A stretch of 64,000 bases of DNA from Motacilla alba alba (taxonomy: Eukaryota; Chordata; Aves; Passeriformes; Motacillidae), in contig NC_052017.1 in the NCBI RefSeq assembly GCF_015832195.1, positions 53,970,152-54,034,151 of the forward strand. Reading direction: 5' to 3'. The notes under the pieces are model-generated. The model worked only from the letters and a program-made list of their open reading frames with translations, made no database searches and was not told the origin of the DNA. Position numbers and translations under genes: made by a program. Below are positions 1 through 13,789 of this stretch, in pieces (positions within the stretch are counted from its first letter, which is position 1; every line of letters begins with the position of its first letter).

Positions 1-3000
1 AGACACTGCTGAAATGGATCTGGAGAGTGAAATATTTTTTTCAAAATAATGTTGCCAGTAATTTTAACTATAGGACAAATTTTAGTCTTGTAAAAATCAT
101 AAGGAGTGGTTAATGAGGGTCGTCAGAAGGGAAATAATTTAATTGATTGCCTCACGTTTTTCAAATCTGTACTAACAAGATTCTTATCACAGGGAAGACA
201 GAGGCTGTGGATGAAAGGCAGAACACAGAGGAAACAGAAGCAAAAGTTCATAGGTATACTGAGGCCTAAAGAGAGGCACAAGAGCATGGCTCAGTCTAGA
301 GGCAAATTGGTCTGGGGCAGGCTCAGGGCAGGCATTCCCATGGTTTATCTTGCTCAGGAGAGAAACTCATTGGGAGAAAAGTGCACAGTAGTAACTTAAG
401 ACAGGCAGAGGATGGCTGGCTGCTGCTACCACAGCATGGTCACTGCAGGACACATTCAGGAAATGGTAAAGGAGTGGATTCATACTATGTGAAGCTGTGA
501 GTGGAAAACAAGCATAACAGAATAAGGTAATGTCCATGGTTAGCTGAAGGTCAAAAACAAGCAGTGCTTTTGGAGATGCGATATGAATTGGAAACATGGA
601 ATTTGGATTTAAAGAAATGTGGAAATCTAACCGTGCAAGGAAATTTCTTTGATTTTAAAAAATAGCACAGACCTCCTTCTCTATTCTTTAATGGCTTCTG
701 GATTAATTAGTAAAGAAATGAATATACTCCTTGTAATGCGACAGTCTTGCAAACTGCCAAAATGTGATTTTATTGATAGTACATCTCTAAACATTGTTCT
801 GTTTAATTCTCAGCAAAAAATGTGCAGGCAGAGTTAGTATCAGGAAAGTTGTATCTTCATGTTTGTTAAACTTCCCTTTTCCTTCTTTATATCTCTCTCT
901 CTCTTCTTCTGTCATCCTTTCCTTACTACTTGCTCTTTCCCTTTCTCCTGTACATCTCACCAAACAAGTTGCTGCAGACATAACCACCAAAGCCATTTAG
1001 AAAATTATTTGACTTCTATTACTTGATAGGTGAGCCCAGTTGCACACTTCAGATTGTTTAAAAATCAGTACTGAGCCTCCAAACGTTGTAGGCGATGAAA
1101 GAATACTGAATGTTCATTTTGTTTTATTTGTCTCCTGTTGTGCATGAGAGGAGGGACAGATGGTGCTGCTGGAACAGGACTCCATTCCCTCAGGGTCAGC
1201 AGGGCTGACCAAGGTCCTCCCTGTGTGGGGGGGAAAGCTGGGAATAAAGTGACAGCACCTCACACAGGCCGTGCTGAGTATCTGGAGAAAAACTAAAAGA
1301 CGGGGAGGGTGAAATGGAGAGCCAAGTTGCCGAGTAATTAAGACAGTAATTAGGCACTCTGAGAACTGCAAATGTGCAAGCTGAATGAGCCTGCAATGGG
1401 CTACGTTCATAAGCTTTGTTTTTATCAGGAACTCCAACTGAGTTCACAGGAACTCCACCCAACTTGTAGCCTTAGGGTTAAGCCCAGCAGTGCTGTCACT
1501 CCAGATTCAGTGAAGTCAAGGTGCTGTTTGTACCCCAGGGCTTTTCAACTTACTCCTGCTCCCTATTGTACTAAAAAAAAAAAAATCCCTCATATGAGAT
1601 TTGTGCTTCCAGGATCTAAAAAGCCTGTTTCAGAGAAGATGAACTTCACTGATATTTTGCAGAGCTGAACAGGATTTTATTCTTAATACCACCCTGGCAA
1701 TATGTTTTCCTGTAGTACCAATCCAAGAACATAGTTGTTGTAAGCATAGTGCCACCATCTCTTATGTAAAGTTTCATATTAGGGTAAAAATAAACAGTAA
1801 TTCAGAAGCTGGCTGAGAATCTACTCTGATTTGACAGTCAAGCTGAGAAGGAAATCAGGAAGAAATTCAGGCAACCCTTAGATGGCAAACACACACATGC
1901 CATTTGAATGGCATCTTAACTCCTAAAAAAGTCACTTCTCCAAAAGTCATGACTTAGCACTTTCTGAAGGGAGATGGAGAGGAACAAGCTCCATCAAATA
2001 TGGTTCAGATATGAACTGAAAAATATTTTGGATCAAGAACACATGTTTACAGACTGCAGGACAAATGCAAACTTGAGTACAGTATATTTTTCTCAGCGTT
2101 TCAACTCAGATCATGCTGTTTTCTACAGTGAGGGCTGTTTTCTGTAGGCAGTGTTTATCTGGAAAAAAAAAATTTAAAAGTATACACCACAAAAAATGAT
2201 ATTTTAAAAGAGGGACTGTGCAGTATTGAGATTGCTAAGTCACTTCTCTGAAGGCCCTGTTTTTGTGAGCAATAAATAATTTTTTTCCCCTCTAGTATCC
2301 CATTTCCAGTTTGTCTCAAAGTACTTACACTAATATTGTTGTGCTAATGCCCGTCAGTAGCCCATCCTACCAAAGGCTTATCATGAAGTATGTGATTAAT
2401 ACTGGTGTTGGATTGCTCAGGAACATCTGTTATCAGAAGTGTCAGTAGGATTCGAAATAGTCATATCAACCTGACTCAGACTTTTCCCTTCTCTGACTCA
2501 AAGAAGGATATTTTTTGCACTCTTTTATACAGAAAAATTCCTTGCTTGCATATAAGCAGTCACCAATCAAGCAAATTTTGTTACATATTAATGCATCTTG
2601 GAATTTTTTGCACATTGAATGGATCTAAAAAAGAAGGCAGTGTGAAGTCAGTCTCAAATGCCAAGCACTTGCTATTCCTCCTCTCTCACTCTGAAGCACT
2701 GGGTGTTTTCAGTTCTTCAGAGGGGATGTTATCATTACATGTTGAACAAAAAAAAAAGCCAAGATCACCTCTGATAGATTGTGATGGATCTCTGTCTTTT
2801 TTTTGTTAAGTCTTGTGAAAAAAAGTGAAAATAGCAAAAAGTGTCACAAACTCATTTCCACCCTAAGATATGTATACCATCACATACCAACAGGTTATGT
2901 CTACATCTAAACCAGCTTTAGCTATACCAGTAGTGAACAGGATGTTTCCAATCACACCAGAATTACTTGCTGTACTAATAGAAGTGTTAAAAATACAGTA

Positions 3001-6000
3001 AGTTTCGTCCAAAGTTTTTAGCTCTAGGACTTTCAACAGAGCTCAGTTCTCACTGCCTTTCTCATTGAATTTCAAGTTGTTGGTGAGTCAGTTCCTTATT
3101 CATGAACATGCCTTTCTGTGCTGCTAGCACCTATTCAATTGTGATTTGGAGAGTTTCCACATTATAGCCTTCAGTTATCTAGAAATCATGACTCTGGGGA
3201 GACGCAAAGAGTACAGGTTTAGGTTACTCAGGGAAAGCATGCTCTGTTGTCTGCATCTTATCTCCATCCAGTGTCTCCCCTAGTGAAACAGGGGTTCTTC
3301 AAGCCTTCATTTGGTGGAGGGTCCCATGAAGGATGGAAAGTACCATGCCTGAGCAGGTGTATATCTCTGTGCACTGCAGAAGAGTGGGTTACACTTGTGT
3401 TCACCCAGATCTGTGCCCTGGACGCACTTAGTCTGGTCCTTATGGTATTAGCAAAGTAAGTTGTTGAGAGCACATAATTTTCCTATCCCTAACCTAATGC
3501 TTTTGTGCACCAAGACTTTAGGGCCAGTCTAGTTTGATGCATTACAACAACATTGGTAACAGTTACAAATCAGGGACACGTAAAAGTTGTACACTTGATA
3601 CTGACACATGATCAGACTGTGCATCTGTTGAAGTGAAAGAGAGTAGTCACTGGAATCATAGGGAAACTAACCGAACACTGCTCTGCCAAGGGATGCTGGT
3701 TGCAATGGGAAGCTGTTAGACAAACGATATATGGTTAAGATAAAAAGCCATTAGGTAAGTTCCCTGCTTTTACATTTGCTTGAGGTTCTTTCTGTCCTGG
3801 ATAGGACACAGATAGACTTTTCTTTGTAGGTCATCCCACAATAAAATACAACTCCTATCAAAAGTTTTAGTAAAACATTTCACATCCTCTACAATGACCT
3901 TTTCCATATTACTTAGGTATTATGATTTAAAAAAAAGTCTTTCACATAATTTTTTGCCAATGTGGAGAGTAAGCGCACACATATTTCGTATAAATTGAAC
4001 CCAAACAGATGGCTGGATAGCTGTTTGATGCTATGAGAATTAAAGAACTCAGCCTTAAAGCATTTATACTTTATTACACAATGAAGAACCTGTGTATGAT
4101 ACCCACAAGATACTACTGATACAGGACTAAAGTGACAGAATGGTTAACAAGGGCTAGTGCCTCCATATGATAATTTTATTTTTAGTGGGGTTACCTGCTT
4201 AAAATTAAAGGGCAAGTGTCTTAGTGTCTTTCACATGCTAAAAAATAAGGAAGAGAGAACTGGTGGTTCAAATATGTATAAAAATGAACACTGATGTGTT
4301 TGACATAAAATATTTTATAGCTGTATTAGAAGAAAAATCCAAAATTGTTAAGATTTACAATTAGTGTGTCATATTTTTCAGAAGAGTATGTCTATTGTAG
4401 AATATCAAACCCAGTTACTCTTTATGTTATGTAAACCTGAGCTATACTAAAGAGCATAATGATTTCAAAATCTTTTTTTTTTCCCTAAACCTAGATATGT
4501 GAGTGTGTATTGTTGCTTGGTCCATAATATCTGGAGTAGCTAATTTTACCAGAGACATGAGAAAATGCCTGTACTCTCATCTTGGAATCTGACTGGTCTT
4601 TTGGTCTCTGACAAACATAGGAGTGATAGCGCTCTTCCTTCCTCACCCCTCAAAAGAAAAGGCAGTGGTTGATTTGTATTTGATAAATCTTGGGGATGAT
4701 CCTTCATTGATTTGTGTGCTGGTGATTCATACTTATACTGAGAGATATTTTTATTCTATCAGTGATCTTATGGAGATATAGGGAACTATGGAGATTATTC
4801 CCATACATATAGTAGGAAGAAATGTGCAAAAAACAGTGTCAACCAGCTTTCCACTAAGGCTCTATTTATTCCATTTGCCTTTTTTAATGTTTTAAGTTGT
4901 TTCAATACAAAACCTTTTTATTTTTAAAGAATTCAAATCAGAGCCACCTATTAAGAAATGTCAATTACATCCATCATAATATTTTAGGATTTATCCCTAT
5001 TGCAAATTGTGATGAACTTGATATCAAATTGCTATAGTAGTAACATACTGCTTTTAAAGACATGATTCTACTCACGCCAGTTTTATTTGTAGCGGGGTGA
5101 GGCTCTGCAGATTAAATATAATCCAGTTCACTGCGCTAACACAAGATTTAATGCTACATATACACTCTATACTGGCTCTGCATGGGCCTGGATTTAAATT
5201 GTCACTCATTGCATGGTTTTCTGAAAATCACACTTGTGAAAATCACACTTATAGGTGTTGTAGTGTGTATATATGTATTCTGAGGTGAGAGGAATTTTTA
5301 CTCTAAAGATGTAAGAAGACATTGTGGCATCGTAAGCAGTTATAAGCTGGGGTTTCTCGTTGCTTTGAGAGAGTTTGCCTGCTATGCTGGCAGCAAATCT
5401 ATTCTGGGATCATAAATTTCTTGGTTGACCTTCTCTGTTTCACCTACCCATGGCCTGCATAAATCAATATTTTTAATTTGCTGATACTTTGAATTTTGTA
5501 GCTAATTATAACTCCTTCAGCAGATTTGAGTAAAGCTGCAAACTACTGCATCCACTTGAGGGGAGATGCCTGCCACTAGGGGTTCACTTGTTCAAGCCTT
5601 TTTCTTGCTCCCCTTACAACAACCACCTTTGCACACATACAGAAGGCTTTATAGATCAGTCTAGGGCTGTCTGTCACTGGTTTTAATCTCACTAATTTTT
5701 CCTTGTCTGTTTGTACCATGCAGTTTGATTGCTCCCTTTCCTTCTAGTGCACATCAACACCTTACTTTATCTGTTCAACTTCCCTTGAGTCATGGCTGAA
5801 TGTGTGCAATATGTAGGCTAGACCCAAACAGCCTAAAAGACTGGTAAAAGTCTTTCTTCCTCTCCTTTGCTTTTTTCCAGGATAAATGTAAACTGTTTAT
5901 GTTGATTTGTTCAATTAAAAACAATAGAAAACCCACAAAACCTCCCAGCATTGTCACAAGATTCAATAAAGTACAGTGTACCAGGCTGTTGTTGTCATAT

Positions 6001-6284
6001 TTGAGGGGGAAAAAAACTAATGTTGGAGTTTTTAATATTACAAAATAAAATTACCTTACATGGGCTTTTTAAAAATTAGAGCAATTAGTTTCTTCTCCTT
6101 TCTCCTTGATGAGCATTTCTCAGTGCATTCCTCAATCACTGTACAGTCCCCATTCCAATTCCTGCCTCTTCCTCTTATTTTTTATCCTTTTTATCCTCTT
6201 ATTTTTTTATCCTTTATTTCAAAACAGAGTAGTATGTAGAATAAAGTATGTTGGATGAGATCAGTGGATGGTGACTCATCCACC

Positions 6285-6700
6285 TCCAACTCAGAGTAGG
6301 GGCAATCTCAGAGCTTGGGTAGGTTGCTAACAGCTGTGTCCAGTTGTGTCTTCACTATCTCCAAGGTTGGAGGTTGCCCAGCCTCCCTGAGGAGTCTGTT
6401 GCAACATTCCATCATCTCATGGTGATTTGTTTTATCCCCTCATATCTGCTCAAAATTTCCTTTGTTGCAGCTTATGACTGTTGCTCTATCCCCTGGCTAG
6501 TAGGTATTTGAAAATAGAAAGCAGGTTTCCTTCCCTTATCTTTGTCTTTTCCTGGCTGAAGAAGCCCACCTCCCTTCCCATGCCCAATGCTGTGCTCCAG
6601 CCTACTGAGCATTTCAGTGGTCTTCTGCTGGCTTCCTTCTAGTTTTCCCATGTCTTTCTTTCACTGGGTAACCCAGAAGTGGAAGCAACAGTACTCTCAG
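6285..6700 (-). mobile_element. Old CR1 LINE fragment
   Basis: Read on the + strand, the order of phrases matches the reverse complement of the CR1 3' region: a segment about a first-line block, CCAAGGTTGGAGGTTGCCCA, then TTGCAGCTTATGACTGTTGC, a block with the wording of a short pyrimidine-rich spacer (TTCCTGGCTGAAGAAGCCCA), GTGCTCCAGCCTACTGAGCA, and finally CCCAGAAGTGGAAGCAACAG. The copy is strongly diverged and lacks the terminal octamer repeats, so it is an old truncated insertion in the antisense direction relative to AMPH. Boundaries are approximate. Confidence 0.75.
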
Positions 6701-7399
6701 TTCAAGCTCATTAAGTCCAAACAGCGAAGGGGAACTGTTGGCATTGACTTATGTCTACACTGTAGTTCTGAGTTTCATCCTTGCAAGGGAGCACATGATT
6801 CTCAGGGCATGATCCTCAGCAGTGGAGAACAGCAGCAGTTTTCCTTGGTTGGAAGAACTTAGAGAAAGGAGAGACAAATATGAAGGAGGGAAAAAGTTAC
6901 TGGGTACTTCAGTACCTCTTTGTCTTTCATTGTTTTCAGGCTGACTTATTGAGAAAGATCCCTGAAATGCCTACATGAAATTCAGGGTCTGTGCTGCCCC
7001 TTTGCCAGCTTTTGGCTCAGGTATGCCAGTTGTCTGGAATAATTTTGAAACAACAGAAATTAATTCAGCTGTCACTCTTTGTGGGTTTGTCTATTTTTTT
7101 GTTGTTGTTCTTTTATTTTCTGTTGGGTTTTTTGTTGGGCTGTTTGTTTGTTTGCTTGTTTTTTAACATGTCAGTTCATCTCAACAACAGCTTTTGCTTA
7201 ATCAAGGCCTGAGTTGCTTCTTTATTAATGGCTTCATGAACAGTTCTGTCGAGAGGCAAGGCAGTAGCAACGCCTCTGTGGAGAAGGTCAGGATTCAGAC
7301 CCAGATCCTCTTATTAGTCAGCCTGCAGGGCAAATTAGTAGAGGGACCATATGGGGTGGATCAGTAAATACTGGAACCCCGCTTTGCACACTGACTAAG

Positions 7400-7700
7400 T
7401 GTCCTGGTTTAGGGCAAATTTGTGAGAAAACAACGATACGAGCATCACAAGTCCCTCCAGGACATAAGGAAAACTTAGGAATTACTTCAAGGTATTTGCA
7501 GCACCTATCAACTCTCCAATGTCTATGGTCTCATGAGGTTTCTGGAGAGTCCAAAAACAAGAGGTAATGTCCTTGCACATATAATATACCAGGTGGAAAT
7601 ATTATTGTTTCCCACGGCAGGGAGAAAAGGCTCTCCTTACATACACTTCTTTTCCACAAAGACATACTTTATGTGGAGAGCTAGAGATATTTTACATTTT
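7400..7700 (-). mobile_element. Possible edge of a minus-strand retroviral LTR
   Basis: The sequence from 7400 begins TGTCCTGGTTTAGGGC. This resembles the inverted termini of the other LTRs here: TGTCGTGTTGGTTTAAG at 17735, and the reverse of the 51120 end, TGTCTTGGTTT. The downstream sequence is too diverged for me to follow to another end, and no target duplication was found. The right boundary is arbitrary. Confidence 0.3.
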
Positions 7701-8100
7701 ATTTGAAATTTCCTGAAAGCATTTACTGTGTGGGAGTAATTTTAGGCTAGATTTTTTTTTCTATGTGTACTGTATGGCTGATTGATAACTGTAAGTTGTA
7801 TTGATGTATTCAGTTCAGGAGCACATACTTTGCTTCCTGGGAACTCTGGACCCAGAAAGATTGTTTCTTTAGATCTTGCCCTTACCTGCTATGATGCTAG
7901 ATTTCTGCTATGGAAATGTTTCCTTTGTATGTTATATATCAAAATTGATAATTTGAAGGTAACATGGTGAAACCTGGTGTGAAAATACAGGGATATATTC
8001 TCAGATGCTGAAAGCTTATGTCAGCCTGGTGGCTTCATTGGCTTTAGGCTGGTTATCTTACACAGGTGAAAACCTGGCTGACTGCTGGTGACTTTACCTA

Positions 8101-8572
8101 CAGGTAGTGTAATGTTCTTGCTGCAGCAGTTTCTGTGCCCTGGGAGAGTCCCACAGACATGTGGAGCCTTGTTGTAGCTACCACTGCTTGCATTATTTTC
8201 ATCTTACCCATGTGGGCTCTGGGCCATCTCTTCACTGGCTTCTTTGTTGACAAGGCATTTACAACATTTAATGCAGTTGCCATGGTACTTGATACATGGC
8301 TGATTATATTTTATAATATGGCAGTGGACTGCATGTAACTTCAGCTGTCTAAGGAGGGAGTGTTACCTCAAATTGTCATTCAGAGGAGTCTAGCTGCTAT
8401 TGATATACCTGCAGCCTCTTATAGAGGAGTCTTCTCTGGAAAGGGCCATTCTCAGGAAGGGCTCCAGTCCATGATCAAGGATGAATCTGAGGCAGCAAAC
8501 ATTCATATTGGTCTGGTTTCTTATATGGATCCCAAGCATAGCCTTAATAAGGTGTGCTTTGCTTCAAATTAG
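8101..8572 (+). other. Unassigned stretch with two consecutive short ORFs
   Basis: Two small open frames follow each other: 8135-8338 (67 codons, hydrophobic, with two or three membrane-like segments) and 8360-8572 (70 codons, polar). The base composition is richer than its flanks. I do not recognise either peptide. It could be a decayed processed pseudogene or retroelement interior, or chance. No splice or promoter context supports a gene. Confidence 0.2.
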
Positions 8573-10003
8573 AAATAATAAATCAAAATACTAAAAAAAC
8601 CCAAAACTATCTATGCTGACATCCGATGAGTTTAAAGCTAAGTGCAAACCAAAGAGTTTGGCTGAACCAAGACTTTATGGCTCACAATACCTGTGTCTTT
8701 AAGAGGCTCTTGATGCCAGAGCAAACACATGCCAAGGGCATTAGAAGGCTTGTAGTTTCCCTTTCACTTTTCCCTTTTGACAGATAGTATGACTTCATGT
8801 TTAATAAGCTTTGATATATTTTTAACTATTTACATGTCTAGATTTTTAATATATTCATGCTTTTGCAGTATATTTTGCTCTCAGTTCTATTTTACTTTTC
8901 TTTCAGTTTACTTTATTCTCCTGACCAAACAGATACTCTAAAGCACATGACAGACTTTTTTACTGACTTTGCAAGCAGCACGTACTTTGCAATTTCTGTT
9001 CTTTTTTTTAGTGTTTAATATGCAGTTAACATATTGAATGGCAAAATGGAGACCAACTGTAAATCTACTGGTAAAGCTCTCTTCTGCTGCATCATAGAGA
9101 GATCTGGAGATCTGCATTTAAGTTGTCTGTGGCATCCTTTCACCTTCAGGATGTTAGCAAATGAAATGTGGCTGTACATTATCTTTGAAATGGTTTCAAA
9201 GATTTGTTAAAACTGGAATATCTTGAAATATTAAGAGCATGCAATATATGTTTTTGTCCCTTTGATCAAAGCATAAAAGAGTACATAGTATATAACTGTT
9301 TTTTCTTGGGCATGTCATATTTATCTTACATTTTTTCTCCACCCTCAAAATACATGGGGATGGGAAAGAGTGGGCATGAGACCCTTAAGGCTTGGGCATC
9401 TCAAAAAACAGTGGTTTTTATTCCTCTTTTGAGTAACGCCGTCAATCCTTTGGTGAAGTTTCATATGAAAAGCTCAGGTTGATTCCAGTGACAATCAAAA
9501 AATGCCTTTGATATTGTGTGCTTGCATGCATTTTTCATTAGGGGTCAATGTTTTTCTCCGCGGACAGAACAAAAGAGGCAATAGAAAATTGTTAACCCTA
9601 CACAGCTCACATGGTAAAAAGCTAGTGTCAGCAATTTTGCCCTTACAGGGCAGACATGTCAGGAAGTCTTTAGATGTCACCAACTTTTAAAAGACTTCCA
9701 TCTTTGTTACCACTTTCCCCCTCCAATTCCAAATGCTGTTTTTCTAGCATTCTGCAGGTCATCTTTTGAGATGTGCAAAAAATTTTTGTTTTTAATTGCA
9801 GTTTCAAATCACAGCACAGTGACAAAGTAAATTGAATATTCTACAAGTAGTTTTTGTGGTATATGTTGTGAGGAGTACAAAATTATTATGGATAGTACAC
9901 CTTTTCCCACTGAAACTTTTCTAAGTTGAGAACAAACTGTGTTTTCAACTGAAAAGGTCCCCTTAATGCATAAAGCATTGAGAATACTTTCTTCAATTAA
10001 TTT

Positions 10004-10116
10004 GTCCTGAAATTATATTCATTACTATTAATATAATAGTAATATATATAGTAATATATACTGTATAATATATACAGTAATATAATAGTAATATATACTG
10101 TCCTGAAATTATATTC
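10004..10116. repeat. AT-rich local duplication
   Basis: The phrase TGTCCTGAAATTATATTC occurs at about 10004 and again at about 10099. It flanks about 77 bp built from reiterated TAATATA, TAGTAATATA and TATACTGTATAATATATACA units. This looks like replication slippage in AT-rich sequence with partial inverted symmetry. Confidence 0.75.
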
Positions 10117-12954
10117 TTTATAGTATTAATTCACAGCAAAATCAACAAACTAATTTTACTTCTCACTGTTCTGTGAGCCTTACCCTAGCCCTTATTTAAA
10201 AAGCCTGAGTCTCCAGCATAAAGTCAGGTATTTAATTTTTCTAACTTTAATTAAACATTTCTACTGGAAGTTAATTTTCCATTAAACTTCTATGCATTAA
10301 AAAAAAATACTTCAGCAGCATAATTTACGTAAGTCCAGAATAACATCTATTTTCAAAACTAATATAAATATTATTTTCCCCTTTTAAGTCAGAAAGTTTC
10401 CGGTAAAGGCTGCGGATCTTTTCAAGTAATAGATATTGTTAGGTAAGTAGTAAATGCTCAACAAAGGCCTACTTCAAAATATAGGTAGCTCTCCTTTCTT
10501 TGCTGTCTTATGTAATTTTGTGAAACAAGGTCTGCCTTTCTCCCTCTATTGATTATTTGTCTTACATTAAAAAAAAAATAAAATTCTATGTTTCCTTTGC
10601 AATTTGGTTCGCTCCTCAGACTTTACTGTTGTCTGACACTTCCAATGAAACTTCAGAGTGCTTGGCTTAGGAAAGGGTTCTGAGTAGTGTTCAGGCAGGA
10701 GACTTGCCCATCACAGCTGCCCTATAGAGGAATCCAGGTACAACTTTGAGGGAAGTTAATAAAAAAATGTAGATATGAATAGGGAGTTTAAAGCAGGAAA
10801 AAAAAAAAAGATTACCAAGTGCTGATTAACCAAATGCAACATTATGAATCAAACAAAGGTTTTAATGTATGCTGGGCTGGATGGCATATAGCTTAGATAT
10901 GGTATATAGTATCTTGAGCAAATACACATGCTTCTTCTAGAGCACTTTTGGCATGAATACTCAGAAGATGACTTTACATCACTTCAAGTTATGAGTTACA
11001 AGGGATAGGTGGGGTGGTATGAAGGAACAGAGTCTGAATATCACTTCAGTATCTTTGAAAGCCACCTGTGTATAGAAGTATTGAACATATCTCAAAACAA
11101 CTGACCAAAAATTTGTGTTTGTTGTGAATACAAAAGCTCAATGAAAAAAACAATATTTACATCCTTTACCTGTGAAATGGAGGCCTAAAAGAATGAGTGT
11201 TGGTTACTGAACTGTAAAGAAAACATCGGCTGCATTACAGGGAGAAGGGTAAACTCAGGGATATCAGAAAACCATTGTTTTGAGGGGAGAGTGAGCAGAA
11301 TCAAAGAGGACATCTGTGTAAAGAAAAGCTTGGTGCAAACATTGTCACTTCTGATAAGATGCAGATAGATCTGTCTCTGGCTAACATCTGGCTGGTATCT
11401 CCCAACACCATGCCAGCTTGGCCCTGCAGCTATCAGTCCTTGATGGAATAAGCAATCTGTTTGACTGACTTCACACTGCTGCAGGTTTACCAAGGCAGAA
11501 TGGAGGATGGGATGAGAATCCAAAGTAATCTTGCAAACAGAACCAACAAAGTTATTCAGTAAAAATTAACCAAAGCCAACAACAGTACAAGGTGACGCCA
11601 AGGAAGAATTTGACTTTGTCATGTCCAAGAGCTAGTGAAGAAATATTTGTGGAAATATAGGAGATAAATTATTCAAGCCAGAGATATTGACAACACTCAG
11701 CTGTTGTCCTTTGTATAGCTTTTGGCAACAATTCTTTGAAAATACACAGAAGATGTACACAAAGGTTCAGAGAGAAAAATGATACATAGTGAAGGGTTGA
11801 GGAAAATACCAAGTGCAGATGTGTAAGTCTCAAGTGTGAAACTACTTGCTTTTGCTTGCTTTTAAAGATGGTGGTGATCAACTGTCTTCATCTGGCTGTA
11901 GGACAAGGTGTAAACAGCTTACTGTGAAGAAAGATTAAGGCTGCTTATTAGAAAAAAATGTTGCCTTTAATGATAACAAAGCACTGAAATGGGCTACTGA
12001 GTAATGAAATATTTAGATTGTGTTTTATTTATGTGTTTTTTATAGAACAAGCCTGGCCAAGGTGTCAGAGTTGGTATGGATATGTGTTTCCTGTTTCAGT
12101 GCAGAAATATGGAAAAAAATGATGTCTTGAGGTCTATAATTCCATATGATTTTGAGGTACAAATTAATCTTTAACTGAAGGGGAAACTCAGAGAGTAATA
12201 AGGGTAATTTAAACATAAGTCTTTTCACAGCTTTAAACTATTTAATTTAGAAGACCAAACCTTTCTTACAGTCTGTCAAGATGGATCAAGCTCCCATATA
12301 GGAAGGTAGATCAGAACCTCTTCCAAAGTGAATGTCTCTTAATGCTGTAACCTACTACATAATATAAAGTATAAAAAGCGTAGTAGCAGCAAAAATCAGA
12401 TTCTTCATATTTGCCAGTGGCAAGAAAATCAGGCTAGTGGACATACATGAGGGATGGCAGATACAACTGGACTCTGCCTCAGTTCAGGACAAGATTTAGG
12501 AAGTGGGTCAAAATCTTTGAATTCTCTGTGATTGTATGTTTTATTTAAGAGAATTTTTTTTACTTATTTCATTATTTTTCTGGAAATATCAGTATTATTC
12601 TCTGTTGGAAAAGGTGTTGTGAGGCAAAGTCATAGGTAAGATAAATGTGCTTTTGCAGCCTGCTATTTTATTTTCTTCAAAGTAACACACCTGCAAACTC
12701 TGAGCCGCCTAGATGACGTGAAACAAAAGTGAGCTATGCATTGCCAGATACAATATCTGAAAATTTCATTAAAATATAAGTACTTTTCCCTGGGAAGGGA
12801 AAATTGCCTGAAATACAGCTTTTGACCAAGCAGGTAAAAATGCAAAATGGTATCAGTAGGACAAAACAAACTATTTAGTTCAGGCACAGAAGTGTGTTCT
12901 GTCATAATGCCACAGTGGCCTTGCACCAGTGGCTCCCAAGTTCTGCCCATACCT

Positions 12955-13011
12955 CAGATGTTTATATAAACATATATACATAAACATACACACATATACA
13001 TATATATATTT

Positions 13012-13068
<57 letters not shown>

Positions 13069-13106
13069 ATATATATATATATACATGTATATTTATACTT
13101 ACATAT
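12955..13106. repeat. (TA)n microsatellite with palindromic flanks
   Basis: An alternating TA/CA tract has an uninterrupted (AT) core at about 13015-13060. It continues through ACATGTATATATATATAT to a second ACATGTAT. The array is self-complementary and should extrude readily as a cruciform. It also generates a spurious Tyr/Ile open frame on the minus strand. Confidence 0.95.
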
Positions 13107-13452
13107 AGCCAGTGGAGAAAAATCAAATTATGTACTAATTATTGCTTAGTAGTGTGTGATGTGGTAATAGCAAAGCCTGAAGAAATGCATCCTCATGTAG
13201 GTAGGATCTAAGCTGCATTGTAGCTTTTAATGCATGTGAAAACATTTTCTTGGTGAAGTTATTGGACCTCTGGAGTCTCACAGTCACCAGAAATATGGAA
13301 GCTTGCTTTCTGGTGGGCTTGTGTCTCTTGTTCCAATTGATTGGTCTGTGTTGTGATGGATTATGCCAAAATTCAGCCTGCAAGAAAACCTTCATTTGCA
13401 CCACTCAGGAGTCCAGTGAGTCCACTTGTAGAAAACACCTTGACTGAAAAAG

Positions 13453-13488
13453 GAATTGCTCTATTTGTCATAGCTAATAGAGCAATTC
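13453..13488. repeat. Perfect 13-bp inverted repeat with 10-nt loop
   Basis: GAATTGCTCTATT at 13453-13465 is exactly complementary to AATAGAGCAATTC at 13476-13488, separated by TGTCATAGCT. It lies at the left edge of the possible LTR at 13489-13789. It could be an imprecise insertion scar or simply a hairpin. Confidence 0.85.
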
Positions 13489-13789
13489 TGGCTGGCTTGT
13501 ATCTGGACAGATAAATCTGGCCCTAAACAGAAACCAAATTTGGCTCACCTAGTTCAGAAGTAAACAAGTCCCTGGCTGAGCAACGATAGGATAGTTTTGA
13601 ACTCAAACAGGGAACCTCAGCCAATCCCATTCAACCCTGAATGCCCAGAGAGCTGGGCAGTGCAGAGACCCCCACCATTCAGTTGTCCAGGCATGGGAAT
13701 TTAGAGCCCCCATAAAAGGAGATTTGAAACAATAAACCAGGCTGTTTGTCTGTGACTATAGGTGAGTCCTGTCTGTCTCCAACCTAACA
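13489..13789 (+). mobile_element. Possible LTR (plus strand), ends approximate
   Basis: A unique-looking block with LTR-like order: a GC-richer upstream half, a TATA-like CCATAAAAGG at about 13710, AATAAA at about 13730, then a short tail ending CTCCAACCTAACA at 13789. No TG start or target duplication could be fixed, so this rests on signal order only. Confidence 0.35.

Noticed and set aside
12880..13086. Tyr/Ile-repeat peptide frame
   Set aside because: It is the translation of the (TA)n microsatellite.
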